From: Yeosuana aromativorans
Lineage (GTDB): Bacteria; Bacteroidota; Bacteroidia; Flavobacteriales; Flavobacteriaceae
Assembly: GCF_014646655.1 (NCBI RefSeq)
Contig: NZ_BMNR01000003.1
Location: forward strand, 161,049-225,048
Reading direction: 5' to 3'
DNA length: 64,000 nt
The first letter of the stretch is position 1. Every line of letters starts with the position of its first letter. Shown here piece by piece: positions 1 to 8,733 of the stretch. Position numbers and translations under genes: made by a program. Under the pieces are notes generated by a model that saw only the letters and a program-made list of their open reading frames with translations, ran no database searches and was not told the origin of the DNA.

Positions 1-917
1 GCAATGAAAAACGATTAAAGTTGCAACAAACCCAAAATAAATTATTGCAAGCACGGTTAAAAGTAAAAAGTGACAGTATTGATCTTGAAGCGGCCAAAAC
101 CAATATAACAATTGCAGAACGACAATTCAATCGTACTAAAACGCTAGAATCAGAAGGGTTAAAAGCCTTAAAAGATGTTGAAGAAAAACGCTTAAAATTA
201 CAAGAAACTCAGGCTAAATTAATATCCCAAGAAAACAAATATCTGGCAAGCCAAAACGAAGTTATCAATGCTGAAATTGAGCTGTCAAGAATTGACGCAA
301 CCTATGCCGACAAGATTTCAAAAGCTCAAAGTGACATGTATACGGCCCAATCAAGCCAGTTTGATACAAAGGCGCAAGTCACCAAACTAGAAAACCAATA
401 CTCAAATTATAAAAAAAGAAACAGTTTGCTGTATGTTACGGCCCCACAAAATGGTTATATAAACAAGGCTTTAAAAGGCGGTGTTGGCGTTACCTTTAAG
501 GAAGGCGAAGAACTTGTGGCTATCATGCCTTCCCAATATGATTTGGCTGTAGAAACGTATGTTAAACCAATTGATTTGCCACTTTTACATATTGGTGAAA
601 CGGTACGAGTTCAGTTTGACGGCTGGCCAGCAATCGTTTTTAGCGGTTGGCCTAGCGTGTCTTATGGAACTTACGGAGCCAAAGTGGTAGCTATTGAAAA
701 CTTTATTAGCGACAATGGTAAATACCGTGTGTTGTTAGCTCCTGATGAAACAGATTATGAATGGCCCAAGGCCATCCGTATTGGCTCTGGTGCCAAAACA
801 ATTGCCTTATTAAATGATGTCCCCATCTGGTTTGAATTATGGCGACAAATCAACAGTTTTCCACCAAATTACTATGCCCCTAAAGGCGGTAATAACACAA
901 AAGAAACCAAGAAATGA
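1..917 (+). CDS. HlyD-family periplasmic adaptor subunit (5' end cut by window edge)
   Basis: The reading frame is open to the window edge, so the true start lies upstream; the TTG at 21 is internal. The first ~130 residues are Lys/Glu/Gln-rich and heptad-like, matching the coiled-coil hairpin of membrane fusion proteins. A barrel-sandwich/lipoyl-like part follows (YVTAPQNGYINKA, then EGEELVAIMP), then a beta-barrel part. Proteins of this family bridge an inner-membrane exporter to a TolC-type outer-membrane channel. The stop codon overlaps the start of the downstream TolC-like gene (ATGA), so the two are translationally coupled. The exporter itself is probably just upstream of the window. 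Substrate unknown. Confidence 0.85.
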   Translation, partial: NEKRLKLQQTQNKLLQARLKVKSDSIDLEAAKTNITIAERQFNRTKTLESEGLKALKDVEEKRLKLQETQAKLISQENKYLASQNEVINAEIELSRIDATYADKISKAQSDMYTAQSSQFDTKAQVTKLENQYSNYKKRNSLLYVTAPQNGYINKALKGGVGVTFKEGEELVAIMPSQYDLAVETYVKPIDLPLLHIGETVRVQFDGWPAIVFSGWPSVSYGTYGAKVVAIENFISDNGKYRVLLAPDETDYEWPKAIRIGSGAKTIALLNDVPIWFELWRQINSFPPNYYAPKGGNNTKETKK

Positions 918-2311
918 AAACCTTTATATTAGTTGTCTTTACATTACTCGGTAACCTTGTTTTCTCTCAAGATTCTACTTCTGTAATTTCACTTTCCGAA
1001 TATTTAGGATATGTTAAAACCTATCATCCTATTGTAAAACAAGCTGGCCTTGTTATTAGCGAAAGCGAAGCTAAGCTTATGAAGGCCAGAGGTGCCTTTG
1101 ATCCTAAAATAGAAGTAGATTATAATAGAAAAAAGTTTAAGAATACAGAATACTACAACAAGCTCAATGCGTCTTTTAAAATACCCACTTGGTATGGTAT
1201 TGAGTTCAAGGGAAACTTTGAGGACAACACAGGATCCTATTTAAACCCTGAAAACACCATCCCAGAAGACGGACTTTACAGTGTTGGTGTTTCTGTTTCG
1301 CTTGCTCAAGGAATGTTGACCAATAAGCGCATGGCCATGCTTAGGCAAGCTAAATTATTTGTGAAACAAGCCGAAGCAGATAAACAGTTGCTTGTAAACC
1401 AAATTTTATTTCAGGCCACACAAACCTACTTTAATTGGTTAAAAACCTATAAGGAAAAACAGGTTTATGAAGATTTCTTAACAAACGCCGAAATGCGTTT
1501 TAATGGCATAAAAAAGAGTTATGAAGTTGGCGATAAACCAGCCATTGATACGGTTGAGGCTCGCATTGCTTTATACGATAGAAAATTAAATTTAGAAAAA
1601 TCCAGAATCAAATATGTTAAAGCATCATTGGAATTGTCCAATTACCTATGGCTCAATAACAACACCCCTATTGAAATAAGCGATAACATTATTCCCGATG
1701 TAAACACTCATAACACAATTGATTCGGTTCTTAATACATCCCTGTTTAATATTGAAGAAGTCGATTTTGAAAACCATCCAAAACTACAATCGTTAGACTA
1801 TAAATTTAAACGCTTAACCATAGAAAAACGATTAACACTAAACAATATGTTGCCTAAAATTGATTTGCAATATAACTTCTTGTCACAAACACCTGAAGTT
1901 GTCAACTCATTTAGCACATCAGCATACAAAAGTGGTTTAAACATCAGCATTCCATTGTTTTTGAGAAAGGAACGAGCTGATTTGAAGTTGGCGAATTTGA
2001 AATTACAAGACACCGAATTTGAAATAAAAAGCAGCAAAGTTATACTTAGAAATAAATTGGAAGCCATTAACCAAGAACTGGAATCTTTTTTAGTTCAAAA
2101 TACATACATTCAATCTGTTCTTAATGACTATATGGCCATGTTTAATGCCGAAGAGCGCAAATTCTTTATGGGTGAAAGTTCTTTGTTTTTGGTGAACTCT
2201 AGAGAATCAAAACTTATTGATGCCAAATTGAAAGCCATAGAACTGGAAAACAGTTTTTTTAATGCCAAAGCCAACCTCTTTAATGTTACTGCTAGCGTAT
2301 TTTTAGACTAA
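914..2311 (+). CDS. TolC-family outer membrane efflux protein
   Basis: 465 aa with an N-terminal signal peptide ending near VFSQD. The body has long amphipathic helices and the two-fold internal repeat expected of TolC/OEP proteins (for example the KQAGLVISESEAKLMKARGAFDPKIEVDYN stretch and a later ..LKLANLKLQDTEFEIKSSK.. stretch, quoted in part). Family role: trimeric outer-membrane duct that works with an HlyD adaptor. It overlaps the preceding adaptor gene by 4 bases and is followed by a strong hairpin shared with the convergent dabA gene, so it ends its operon. Confidence 0.85.
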   Translation: MKTFILVVFTLLGNLVFSQDSTSVISLSEYLGYVKTYHPIVKQAGLVISESEAKLMKARGAFDPKIEVDYNRKKFKNTEYYNKLNASFKIPTWYGIEFKGNFEDNTGSYLNPENTIPEDGLYSVGVSVSLAQGMLTNKRMAMLRQAKLFVKQAEADKQLLVNQILFQATQTYFNWLKTYKEKQVYEDFLTNAEMRFNGIKKSYEVGDKPAIDTVEARIALYDRKLNLEKSRIKYVKASLELSNYLWLNNNTPIEISDNIIPDVNTHNTIDSVLNTSLFNIEEVDFENHPKLQSLDYKFKRLTIEKRLTLNNMLPKIDLQYNFLSQTPEVVNSFSTSAYKSGLNISIPLFLRKERADLKLANLKLQDTEFEIKSSKVILRNKLEAINQELESFLVQNTYIQSVLNDYMAMFNAEERKFFMGESSLFLVNSRESKLIDAKLKAIELENSFFNAKANLFNVTASVFLD

Positions 2312-2375
2312 GCTTTGTATTTAATTCATCAAAAAAAATCTTTTTGTGGCTTGTTTGGCTTTTACAATATATATA

Positions 2376-2403
2376 AAAAGCCCTAATAAATTAGGGCCTT
2401 TAT
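2376..2403. terminator. Bidirectional intrinsic terminator between tolC-like gene and dabA
   Basis: Stem GCCCTAA (2380-2386) and TTAGGGC (2391-2397) with loop TAAA, flanked by A-rich and T-rich sequence. It sits between convergent genes and could serve both. Confidence 0.8.
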
Positions 2404-2426
2404 AGATCAGTATCTTTTTTGAATTG

Positions 2427-4823
2427 TTATTCTAAAACCTCTTCCAACACTTGGTCCTTAACCTTATCAGACTTTTTTACTGTTTGGTTATTGACTTTTG
2501 ATATTGAAATCCATTTCATGTTTTTTCTATACTTTTTCATAGCGTTGTCCTCTGTTGGATCCATAACAATTAAATATATCCATTCATTATCCAATAGGTT
2601 TTTAAGATGTTCGTTCCTTAAAAGTATGTCTGTAACTCTGGCTATTGGCGCTTGAATAACAACTGATAATCGTAATGGCTGGTGGTAAATTGCTGTATCA
2701 GATTTATTTATGGATTGAAGCGGTAAGCCCATTTTTAAATCGCCTCCATTTCCTTGCACCACTCCAAACTTACCGGTAATGTTATGGGTGATTTTAGAAC
2801 CGCCACCGAACACTTCATTATCAACCGATGCGAAATAGTAATGATTGTTAATCCATTGTGTTACCACCATAGGCCCTTGCATAATGGCCTCAAGCGCTTT
2901 TCCTGTTTTGTCTAGTTCCCAATTGTAAGAATGAAGAAAACATCTACCATCCAGATTAGTGCCTTTGGTCATCGCTCTTGGCCCAACAATGAATCCTGCA
3001 TTTTTTGCCAAGCCCCATTCTGGTCTTGTTTCACTCCAATTATTAGCTTTTTTGTAGGCCAACGCAATACTGTTTTTACTAATGTTCAATCGTTCTTTGG
3101 TTGCCGTATGTTGAGCTTTAAGCAAATCTTCTTTTACATGATTGAGCAATTGAATATGCGATTTAGGAACCTCTGAGTCAAATATGACAATCTCATCAGT
3201 AGTCGTATTGTGTTCTGCACCTATGAATACTGTACCATCAGGAATTTTAATATCAAAATCTTTGGCTAAAACGTTTCTAACGTCTTGCATATTGGCTAAT
3301 TTGGCCAACATTCTGGCATTGTGTCTTCCTGGGCTGGCTGCGCACGCCCCACAATCCAAACTGGAGCCAAAGGCATTGTTTGCAGTATGACTTCCATGAC
3401 CCACAAATAAGACTACAGGTGCAAACTGCTTCCACCCCATCAGATCAAAAGCAGATTTTACAATAGCCACCTTTTCATTTATTGAAATGCCATCTTGTTT
3501 TTTATGCAGTCCCTTTCTATTACTGATTTCTGGCTCACAAACACTCTCAACCCCTTTACTGTTTTTTTGTTTTGCCTTATACAAATAACCTGGCACAAGA
3601 GTTCTAAAAAGCAATGAAATCCCATAGAAAAAACCAGATCCCTCAACATAGCCAAACGCAGAAGGAAGGATGTTTTTCATTCGCCTTAGAAAATAATTTG
3701 CAAAATTATAAACCTCAGCTTTCTTTTTATAAGCTAGCATGTCTTTATCTTTATTTGGCTGTGAGATTTCAAACGTCTTATAAGCAGATTGCAAAATGGG
3801 CGGACAAGATTTTCGCGATAAGCCATCGTTCAAGTTTTCATAATCCATGGCAATTCCAAAGAAACCGGCATATCCATAGGTTTCGTAATGCCCTTTGGCC
3901 TCAATATGTCTTCGTATCAATTCTGAGCGGGTATCTATGCAAAACACCATTTGAGCATCAACAGAAGCATCTGGTTTGGTTAAGCCCTCGACAGAAATAG
4001 ATTGGCTCTCTAAAGTTTTTGCAAGGTCGTTTTGCCAACTGTTTTCCCAAGCTTTCAACCATATATATTGAAGTTTCAATATTGAAATGTTTGTCTCAAC
4101 TTTATTATTTTCAGGAAGGATTTCCAAGTTCAATTTTCTGGCTATCCACAATCTAACAGCCAAATAATCCATTACTGATATTGGGTATTTTTGTTGCCAG
4201 TCAGAATTTGTTTCACATCTATGGTTTATATATCCCACCCATCCTGGTAAAGCTGCTAAGTGTTCTGTGAAAATATGTTGGTATTCACTTTCTGGATAGT
4301 TGTTTAAAGCTTCTAAAAGTGCTTCTTCGCTGGTTTTTGGAATTTCTCGAATAGTTTTTACCCCAATTTCACTATCATATTTTGCCAGTTTTCGCCATGA
4401 TTTATAAAACCCTCGTTTTTTATTTGGCATTTCCCAGTCGGCCAATCCTTCATCTAAAAATGCGGCTAGCCATTTGGTCATAATTCTATCTAAAACATGA
4501 AACTTATTATTCTGTTTAGAGTAGGTTAACTCTTCCAGTTGTTTTAAATAATGTTCTGGTGATTCAGTCAGACCATTTTCTAAAAGTAACTGCTTAATTT
4601 CATGTACATCAATCTCTCGTTGTTCCCAAGCGTTTCGATATACCGAAGCCTTAGGAAAAACGTTTGTATTTAGAAATGTCCCAGCCTGTTTCGCTGCTTT
4701 TTCGAACGGCATTGTTTCATAACCCGATAACGGGTTGGAAGTCACAAAAGAATACAAAGGCCATGTTTTACCTATTACTTTTGATGCTTGATCAATGCTG
4801 TTAATAATGTTTTGCTGTATCAT
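2427..4823 (-). CDS. dabA: DabA, DUF2309-family inorganic carbon accumulation subunit
   Basis: 798 aa, typical of the DUF2309 family. DabA is a zinc-containing, beta-carbonic-anhydrase-like cytoplasmic subunit that pairs with the membrane protein DabB and takes up inorganic carbon, probably by energy-coupled vectorial hydration of CO2 to bicarbonate. Visible putative metal-site residues are Cys and Asp in FCIDTRSE (about 295-297), His in VGHGSH (about 476) and Cys in LDCGACAASPGRHN (about 491). The Cys-X-Asp pair and the 15-residue His-to-Cys spacing match the four ligands known in characterised DabA. It lies 7 bp downstream of dabB and ends the operon. In a heterotroph this would support anaplerotic CO2 fixation or growth in air; that is inference. 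Confidence 0.93.
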   Translation of the reverse strand: MIQQNIINSIDQASKVIGKTWPLYSFVTSNPLSGYETMPFEKAAKQAGTFLNTNVFPKASVYRNAWEQREIDVHEIKQLLLENGLTESPEHYLKQLEELTYSKQNNKFHVLDRIMTKWLAAFLDEGLADWEMPNKKRGFYKSWRKLAKYDSEIGVKTIREIPKTSEEALLEALNNYPESEYQHIFTEHLAALPGWVGYINHRCETNSDWQQKYPISVMDYLAVRLWIARKLNLEILPENNKVETNISILKLQYIWLKAWENSWQNDLAKTLESQSISVEGLTKPDASVDAQMVFCIDTRSELIRRHIEAKGHYETYGYAGFFGIAMDYENLNDGLSRKSCPPILQSAYKTFEISQPNKDKDMLAYKKKAEVYNFANYFLRRMKNILPSAFGYVEGSGFFYGISLLFRTLVPGYLYKAKQKNSKGVESVCEPEISNRKGLHKKQDGISINEKVAIVKSAFDLMGWKQFAPVVLFVGHGSHTANNAFGSSLDCGACAASPGRHNARMLAKLANMQDVRNVLAKDFDIKIPDGTVFIGAEHNTTTDEIVIFDSEVPKSHIQLLNHVKEDLLKAQHTATKERLNISKNSIALAYKKANNWSETRPEWGLAKNAGFIVGPRAMTKGTNLDGRCFLHSYNWELDKTGKALEAIMQGPMVVTQWINNHYYFASVDNEVFGGGSKITHNITGKFGVVQGNGGDLKMGLPLQSINKSDTAIYHQPLRLSVVIQAPIARVTDILLRNEHLKNLLDNEWIYLIVMDPTEDNAMKKYRKNMKWISISKVNNQTVKKSDKVKDQVLEEVLE

Positions 4824-4830
4824 TAGGCGT

Positions 4831-6291
4831 TTATTTATAATTTAAAATAGTCTTTTTATAAGGCTGTGATATATTTAAAAGTTTTACATATAGCCATGGT
4901 ACTTGGCGGTAAATCCCTAATTTCATTATGAAAAAACCTGCCAGGAATATAATTCCAAAAGCTACCTGAATACTTGAAAGCGGTAATGCTTTGGCCACCA
5001 TTGGCATATCGGCCATCAATGAAGTTACACCATTATATATGAGGGCATAAATTGCAATACCACTAAAAAACAATGCCGGTGGCACAACAATTTTTTGAAA
5101 AACAGATAAGATTTTTTGTTTTACAATGTTATAGGTCATTTGCCCTATAGTAATGGCCACAATAAGTTTTAAAAAGATACCACTGTCCATTGCCTTACCT
5201 TCGCCAGTTAGTGCTGTAAAAAACATCGCTCCTAAAACGCCATAAACAATCACAAGAATAGCTTGTGGAATGGTTATTCTTACTTTCAATTTTTTTTGGG
5301 GTTTTGAAAGTTCAATTCCTTCTCCTGATGAGAGAAACAAGTAGGCTTTATAAAATCCGTGAAGAATTAAATGTACCACAGCTGCGTTGAAAAACCCTAA
5401 ACCGCATTGCATGACCATAAATCCCATTTGTGCAATAGTTGAACAGGCTAGTTTTTGTTTTACATTCACTTGCAAAAGTTTTGTAAACTGGGCTATAATA
5501 GCTGTTAGGCCACCAATAAAGAAAAGCACATTAAAGGTATTTGATGCCACTATTAAGGCAGAAAAAAGGGTTAGCAAAATGCCTGCCCCATTCACAAATC
5601 CAGCATGCATAAGTGCTGAAGCTGGCGTAGGAGCCGTCATTGCAGAGAGTAACCACCGATGAAAAGGAAAAATTGCTGATTGAATAATAGCTGCCATAAT
5701 AATGCAGATACCGGATATTATAACCATATATTTTGGCAATGTGTCGAAATCGAGCATAAGTTTACTTAATGTAAAATGATCCGTCTGGAATGCCAGAAAT
5801 AAAATTCCAACACTTAAAAACAAGGTGCTGGCCAAAAAATATTTTTGGGTAAACTTTGACGCTTCCCTTGCCTCTCCCCAACTTGAATTCACACCAATCA
5901 ATTTAGCCATAAAAACCCCCATTATAAACCAACTAAAAATAAAAGGAATTATATGATTTGAAATTACCAACAGCATTACAGACAAGGTAAAACCAAAACT
6001 TAGGCCAACAAATTTTGAATGGTATTCAAATCCTTTAAGGTAGTTTACAGAGAAGCTATTGATTATGGCACTAAAAAATGTGACCACTGCCCAGATTAGT
6101 ATGGTGAAACCATTAATTTTAAAATAATCATCCAACACAAACTCTGGACTGTCTGGCAAGAAACCAAAAAGATAAACAATCGTAGCAAAAAACATAAACC
6201 ACATTATATATGATACTATCTTATTCATAACAAAAGCATAGTCTTCAACTGATTTGGTTTGTGGTTTCTTATATGTATTTAATAAAGCCAT
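4831..6291 (-). CDS. dabB: DabB, NuoL/MrpA-like proton-conducting membrane subunit
   Basis: 486 aa with about 12-13 hydrophobic segments and the proton-translocating antiporter (Proton_antipo_M) signature region LLSAMTAPTPASALMHAGFV, followed by VNGAGILL and the conserved lysine-containing helices. Family knowledge: DabB forms a complex with DabA and is thought to couple cation flow to CO2 hydration. Its start overlaps the end of the small upstream gene (6269-6523) by 23 bp, and dabA follows 7 bp downstream. Lone NuoL-like paralogues are easily mistaken for complex I subunits; the adjacent dabA decides the assignment. Confidence 0.92.
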   Translation of the reverse strand: MALLNTYKKPQTKSVEDYAFVMNKIVSYIMWFMFFATIVYLFGFLPDSPEFVLDDYFKINGFTILIWAVVTFFSAIINSFSVNYLKGFEYHSKFVGLSFGFTLSVMLLVISNHIIPFIFSWFIMGVFMAKLIGVNSSWGEAREASKFTQKYFLASTLFLSVGILFLAFQTDHFTLSKLMLDFDTLPKYMVIISGICIIMAAIIQSAIFPFHRWLLSAMTAPTPASALMHAGFVNGAGILLTLFSALIVASNTFNVLFFIGGLTAIIAQFTKLLQVNVKQKLACSTIAQMGFMVMQCGLGFFNAAVVHLILHGFYKAYLFLSSGEGIELSKPQKKLKVRITIPQAILVIVYGVLGAMFFTALTGEGKAMDSGIFLKLIVAITIGQMTYNIVKQKILSVFQKIVVPPALFFSGIAIYALIYNGVTSLMADMPMVAKALPLSSIQVAFGIIFLAGFFIMKLGIYRQVPWLYVKLLNISQPYKKTILNYK

Positions 6292-6523
6292 TGCTATTTT
6301 TTAATTTGTATTTTGTTAAACTTTTATTCACATCTTTATTTTTAATAAGTTTAGATTTTTGAATAATTTCACGCATTCTAGCAATAAAAACGATAGCCAA
6401 AATAAACCCACATACTAATAGCTTGTCCAAAAAGACATTGTTTGTTTTGTAGGCAAATCCTATAAATATAAGCACTGAAATCATTCCTATTACGGGTAGT
6501 ATAATTGATTTTGAAGTCTTCAT
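6269..6523 (-). CDS. Small two-helix membrane protein in the dab operon
   Basis: 84 aa. Two hydrophobic helices (about residues 7-24 and 30-48) are followed by a Lys/Asn-rich basic tail. I do not recognise a family. It overlaps dabB by 23 bp and starts 11 bp after the preceding gene ends, so it is co-transcribed and probably co-translated with dabB. A role as an accessory or assembly subunit of the DAB complex is a guess from position only. Confidence 0.6.
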   Translation of the reverse strand: MKTSKSIILPVIGMISVLIFIGFAYKTNNVFLDKLLVCGFILAIVFIARMREIIQKSKLIKNKDVNKSLTKYKLKNSNGFIKYI

Positions 6524-6534
6524 AGTCCTAGATT

Positions 6535-6843
6535 TTAGTCCGCAGTAGTGATTTCAAGAACACCATTGATTTTAAGATTATTTCCATTGGATTTTGCCTT
6601 TAATATAAAATCCCTTGCCCGTTCTTTTTCTTGTTGAAGCTCAGTTATTCTATCATCCAAATGATCGGTTTTACTAACGTGGTTTCTTTCCCAAATTTGA
6701 AGTCTTTGTATTTTATGAAAATTGATTTTTTCATCTATCAGAGCATTAATAACATCAAATGCTTCTGAGGGCGTAAACTCTCCCTTAACCAACTGAATGT
6801 TTTGTTTGATTGTTTCAACTGCTGTCAATTCTTGTGTTTTCAT
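6535..6843 (-). CDS. Hypothetical soluble protein, first gene of the dab operon
   Basis: 102 aa, no signal peptide or membrane helix, charged and helix-rich. The central part (VINALIDEKINFHKIQRLQIWERNH, in part) resembles small Bacteroidetes proteins of unknown function and may form a coiled coil with the DRITELQQEKERAR segment. It is the first gene after the divergent promoter region and is followed by three dab-operon genes at close spacing, which argues that it belongs to the same regulon. No function assigned. Confidence 0.6.
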   Translation of the reverse strand: MKTQELTAVETIKQNIQLVKGEFTPSEAFDVINALIDEKINFHKIQRLQIWERNHVSKTDHLDDRITELQQEKERARDFILKAKSNGNNLKINGVLEITTAD

Positions 6844-6885
6844 AATTTACATTGTTAAGATTTTGATGCAAAGGTTATAACTTTT

Positions 6886-6918
6886 TATCATAAATTTTTA
6901 TTTATATTTGTTATGATA
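6886..6918. promoter_or_regulatory. Candidate LysR operator and lysR promoter in the divergent dab/lysR region
   Basis: A perfect 8-bp inverted repeat, TATCATAA (6886-6893) and TTATGATA (6911-6918), lies in the 91-bp gap between the two divergent genes. Between the arms is TATATTTG (6903-6910), an exact match to the Bacteroidetes -7 box TAnnTTTG, positioned for rightward transcription of lysR. A LysR dimer bound here would cover its own promoter and face the dab operon, as usual for LysR-type autoregulation. Confidence 0.55.
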
Positions 6919-6934
6919 TACATAAACTATTTTT

Positions 6935-7858
6935 ATGAATTATACATTGCATCAATTACAAATATTTTTGAAAATAGCCGAGTTAGGTAGCATTACCAAA
7001 GCTTCTGAAGAGCTTCACTTAACTCAACCAGCAGTATCCATTCAGCTTAAAAATTTTCAGGATCAATTTGCAATACCACTTACAGAAGTTGTTGGCAGAA
7101 AGTTATATGTTACACAGTTTGGAAGAGAAATTGCTGAAACTGCAGAACGAATAATCAATGAGGTGAATACCATCAATTACAAAACCTTGGCATTTCAAGG
7201 CAAACTATCTGGTAGATTGAAAATTTCGGTTGTTTCCACTGGAAAATACGTTATGCCCTATTTTTTGTCTGGTTTTATAAAACGTCATGATGGTTTAGAA
7301 TTAAATATAGACGTGACCAACAAATTAAAGGTAATTGAATGCCTGGAGCAAAATGATACCGACTTTGCCTTGGTTTCTGTTCTTCCAGAAAAATTAGAAG
7401 TGAATGCTATTGAACTTATGGAAAACCGACTTTTTTTTGTGGGTAGCTCTAGCTTGAGATTTGACAAACCGCCAACCAAAAAAAAACTGTTTGAAGAACT
7501 TCCCTTAATTTATAGGGAACACGGTTCGGCCACAAGGAATGCCATGGAAAACTTTATTGAAAACAACCGTTTTTCAAACTTAAAACAAATTGAGCTCACT
7601 TCAAATGAAGCGGTAAAGCAAGCTGTTATTGCAGGCCTTGGATGCTCTATCATGCCTTTGATTGGCCTCAAAAACGAATTAAAAAACAATGACCTACAAA
7701 TTATTCCAGTCAAAGGTCTTCCTATTAGTACAACTTGGAACCTAATTTGGTTAAAATCAAAAAAATTATCGCCGGCAGCTTTGGCATTTATTGATTATAT
7801 TGACACTGAAAAAGATGCCATAATCAAAGACAAATTTGATTGGATTAGCAGTTATTAA
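6935..7858 (+). CDS. LysR-type transcriptional regulator of the dab operon
   Basis: 307 aa. An N-terminal winged HTH (residues 2-60, with ELGSITKASEELHLTQPAVS typical of LysR proteins) is followed by a periplasmic-binding-like effector domain. It is divergently transcribed from the dabBA operon across a 91-bp promoter region. LysR proteins of the CbbR type commonly neighbour carbon-fixation and DAB genes, so it probably controls the operon in response to a metabolite signalling inorganic carbon status. The effector is unknown. Confidence 0.88.
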   Translation: MNYTLHQLQIFLKIAELGSITKASEELHLTQPAVSIQLKNFQDQFAIPLTEVVGRKLYVTQFGREIAETAERIINEVNTINYKTLAFQGKLSGRLKISVVSTGKYVMPYFLSGFIKRHDGLELNIDVTNKLKVIECLEQNDTDFALVSVLPEKLEVNAIELMENRLFFVGSSSLRFDKPPTKKKLFEELPLIYREHGSATRNAMENFIENNRFSNLKQIELTSNEAVKQAVIAGLGCSIMPLIGLKNELKNNDLQIIPVKGLPISTTWNLIWLKSKKLSPAALAFIDYIDTEKDAIIKDKFDWISSY

Positions 7859-8035
7859 TCAAATTTAATAGCTGTACTTTTATGGGAATATCAAAAGGGC
7901 TAAAAACAAAAAAGCATCCCCATCTTCTATAAAGAAAAAAGGAAAGCTTTCCATTGGATAAAGCTGAAAAAATCAGCTCTACTACTATTGACAGACTACT
8001 ACATCTGTCAAACAACACAACTTCTTAAACGTGCC

Positions 8036-8064
8036 AAAAAAAGCCCTAATCTCTTAGAGCTTAT
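8036..8064 (-). terminator. Intrinsic terminator downstream of the broken tRNA
   Basis: Read on the minus strand: stem AAGCTCTAA / TTAGGGCTT with one mismatch, followed by a run of seven T. It is the normal terminator position for a tRNA gene on the minus strand, 9 bp past the CCA-like end at 8073. Confidence 0.6.
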
Positions 8065-8072
8065 TAGCAATT

Positions 8073-8122
8073 TGGCGGTCTGGACGGATTCCGAACCTTA
8101 TACCACTAGGCCTTATAAAACC
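8073..8122 (-). pseudogene. tRNA-Asp-like remnant (3' end and a D-arm-like stretch, no anticodon arm)
   Basis: On the minus strand, GTTCGGAATCCGTCCAGACC followed by GCCA matches the T-arm and acceptor 3' end of Bacteroidetes tRNA-Asp, with an extra base in the T loop. Upstream is GGCCTAGTGGTATAAGG, which resembles a D-arm, but the anticodon arm is missing and the acceptor 5' strand is absent. It cannot fold as a working tRNA. tRNA 3' ends are common attachment sites of integrative elements, so this may mark an old element boundary. Confidence 0.5.
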
Positions 8123-8683
8123 TGACACTCGCTACATTTCACAAACTCATGTTGACGATTTGTGAACTTATATATAATTTTGTATATGTCAAAACAACTT
8201 TGAGGTTGCAAATATATAATTAATAGCGCTATCTACAAAAATAAAACTAATCTTTTAAACTCATACTCTTGAAAATATATTTTGACTGGTTTGCAATAAT
8301 AAATTCAATACACTTAAAGACTAATATTATTCTGCCAATTTCAGTTATGTAGTACGAAAATCACAGGATGTCTTTAGCTATCAAGAAGACATCTATGACA
8401 GACTAAATACTATTGCCGTACCAACTGTAAATAAACTTGGAAAAAAGGCCTATTGATAAAATGCCCCTAAAGATTTGATAGGCAAGTAACCAACAATATA
8501 ATCCACTAAAGATATAACACAACTATTTATTAAACAATGTATTAAAAACAAATAAAACTGGTTATTTATTTTTTATAATAGGTAATTGAACAGGTAACTT
8601 TAACTTTGGTTTAAAATTAAAAAACAATAAAATTAACTTACTCTGAATAAATATAATATTAATTTAATTCAATGCATTTTAAA

Positions 8684-8709
8684 CAAAAAAAGCATCTAAA
8701 TAAGATGCT
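8684..8709 (-). terminator. Intrinsic terminator of the tra operon
   Basis: Minus-strand stem AGCATCT / AGATGCT with a 5-nt loop, then seven T (8684-8690). It starts 25 bp after the traN stop codon. Confidence 0.85.
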
Positions 8710-8733
8710 CAATTATACTAAATCTAAATATCG

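Larger units (their letters stand above)
7859..8683. other. Decayed intergenic DNA between backbone and conjugative module
   Basis: No intact gene. Around 7881-8028 one frame reads, after a stop, ..EKISSTTIDRLLHLSNN.., weakly like part of an integrase/transposase. Around 8355-8457 another frame reads ..SQDVFSYQEDIYDRLNTI.. before a stop; I do not recognise it. The middle holds a tRNA remnant listed separately. The rest is AT-rich with no clear signal. Confidence 0.4.

Noticed and set aside
4831-6291. Complex I subunit NuoL or Mrp antiporter
   Set aside because: No other nuo or mrp genes are nearby and a DUF2309 gene follows directly, which identifies DabB.
7881-8028. Transposase or integrase fragment
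   Set aside because: Only about ten residues (KISSTTIDRLL) look suggestive; too short to call without a database search.
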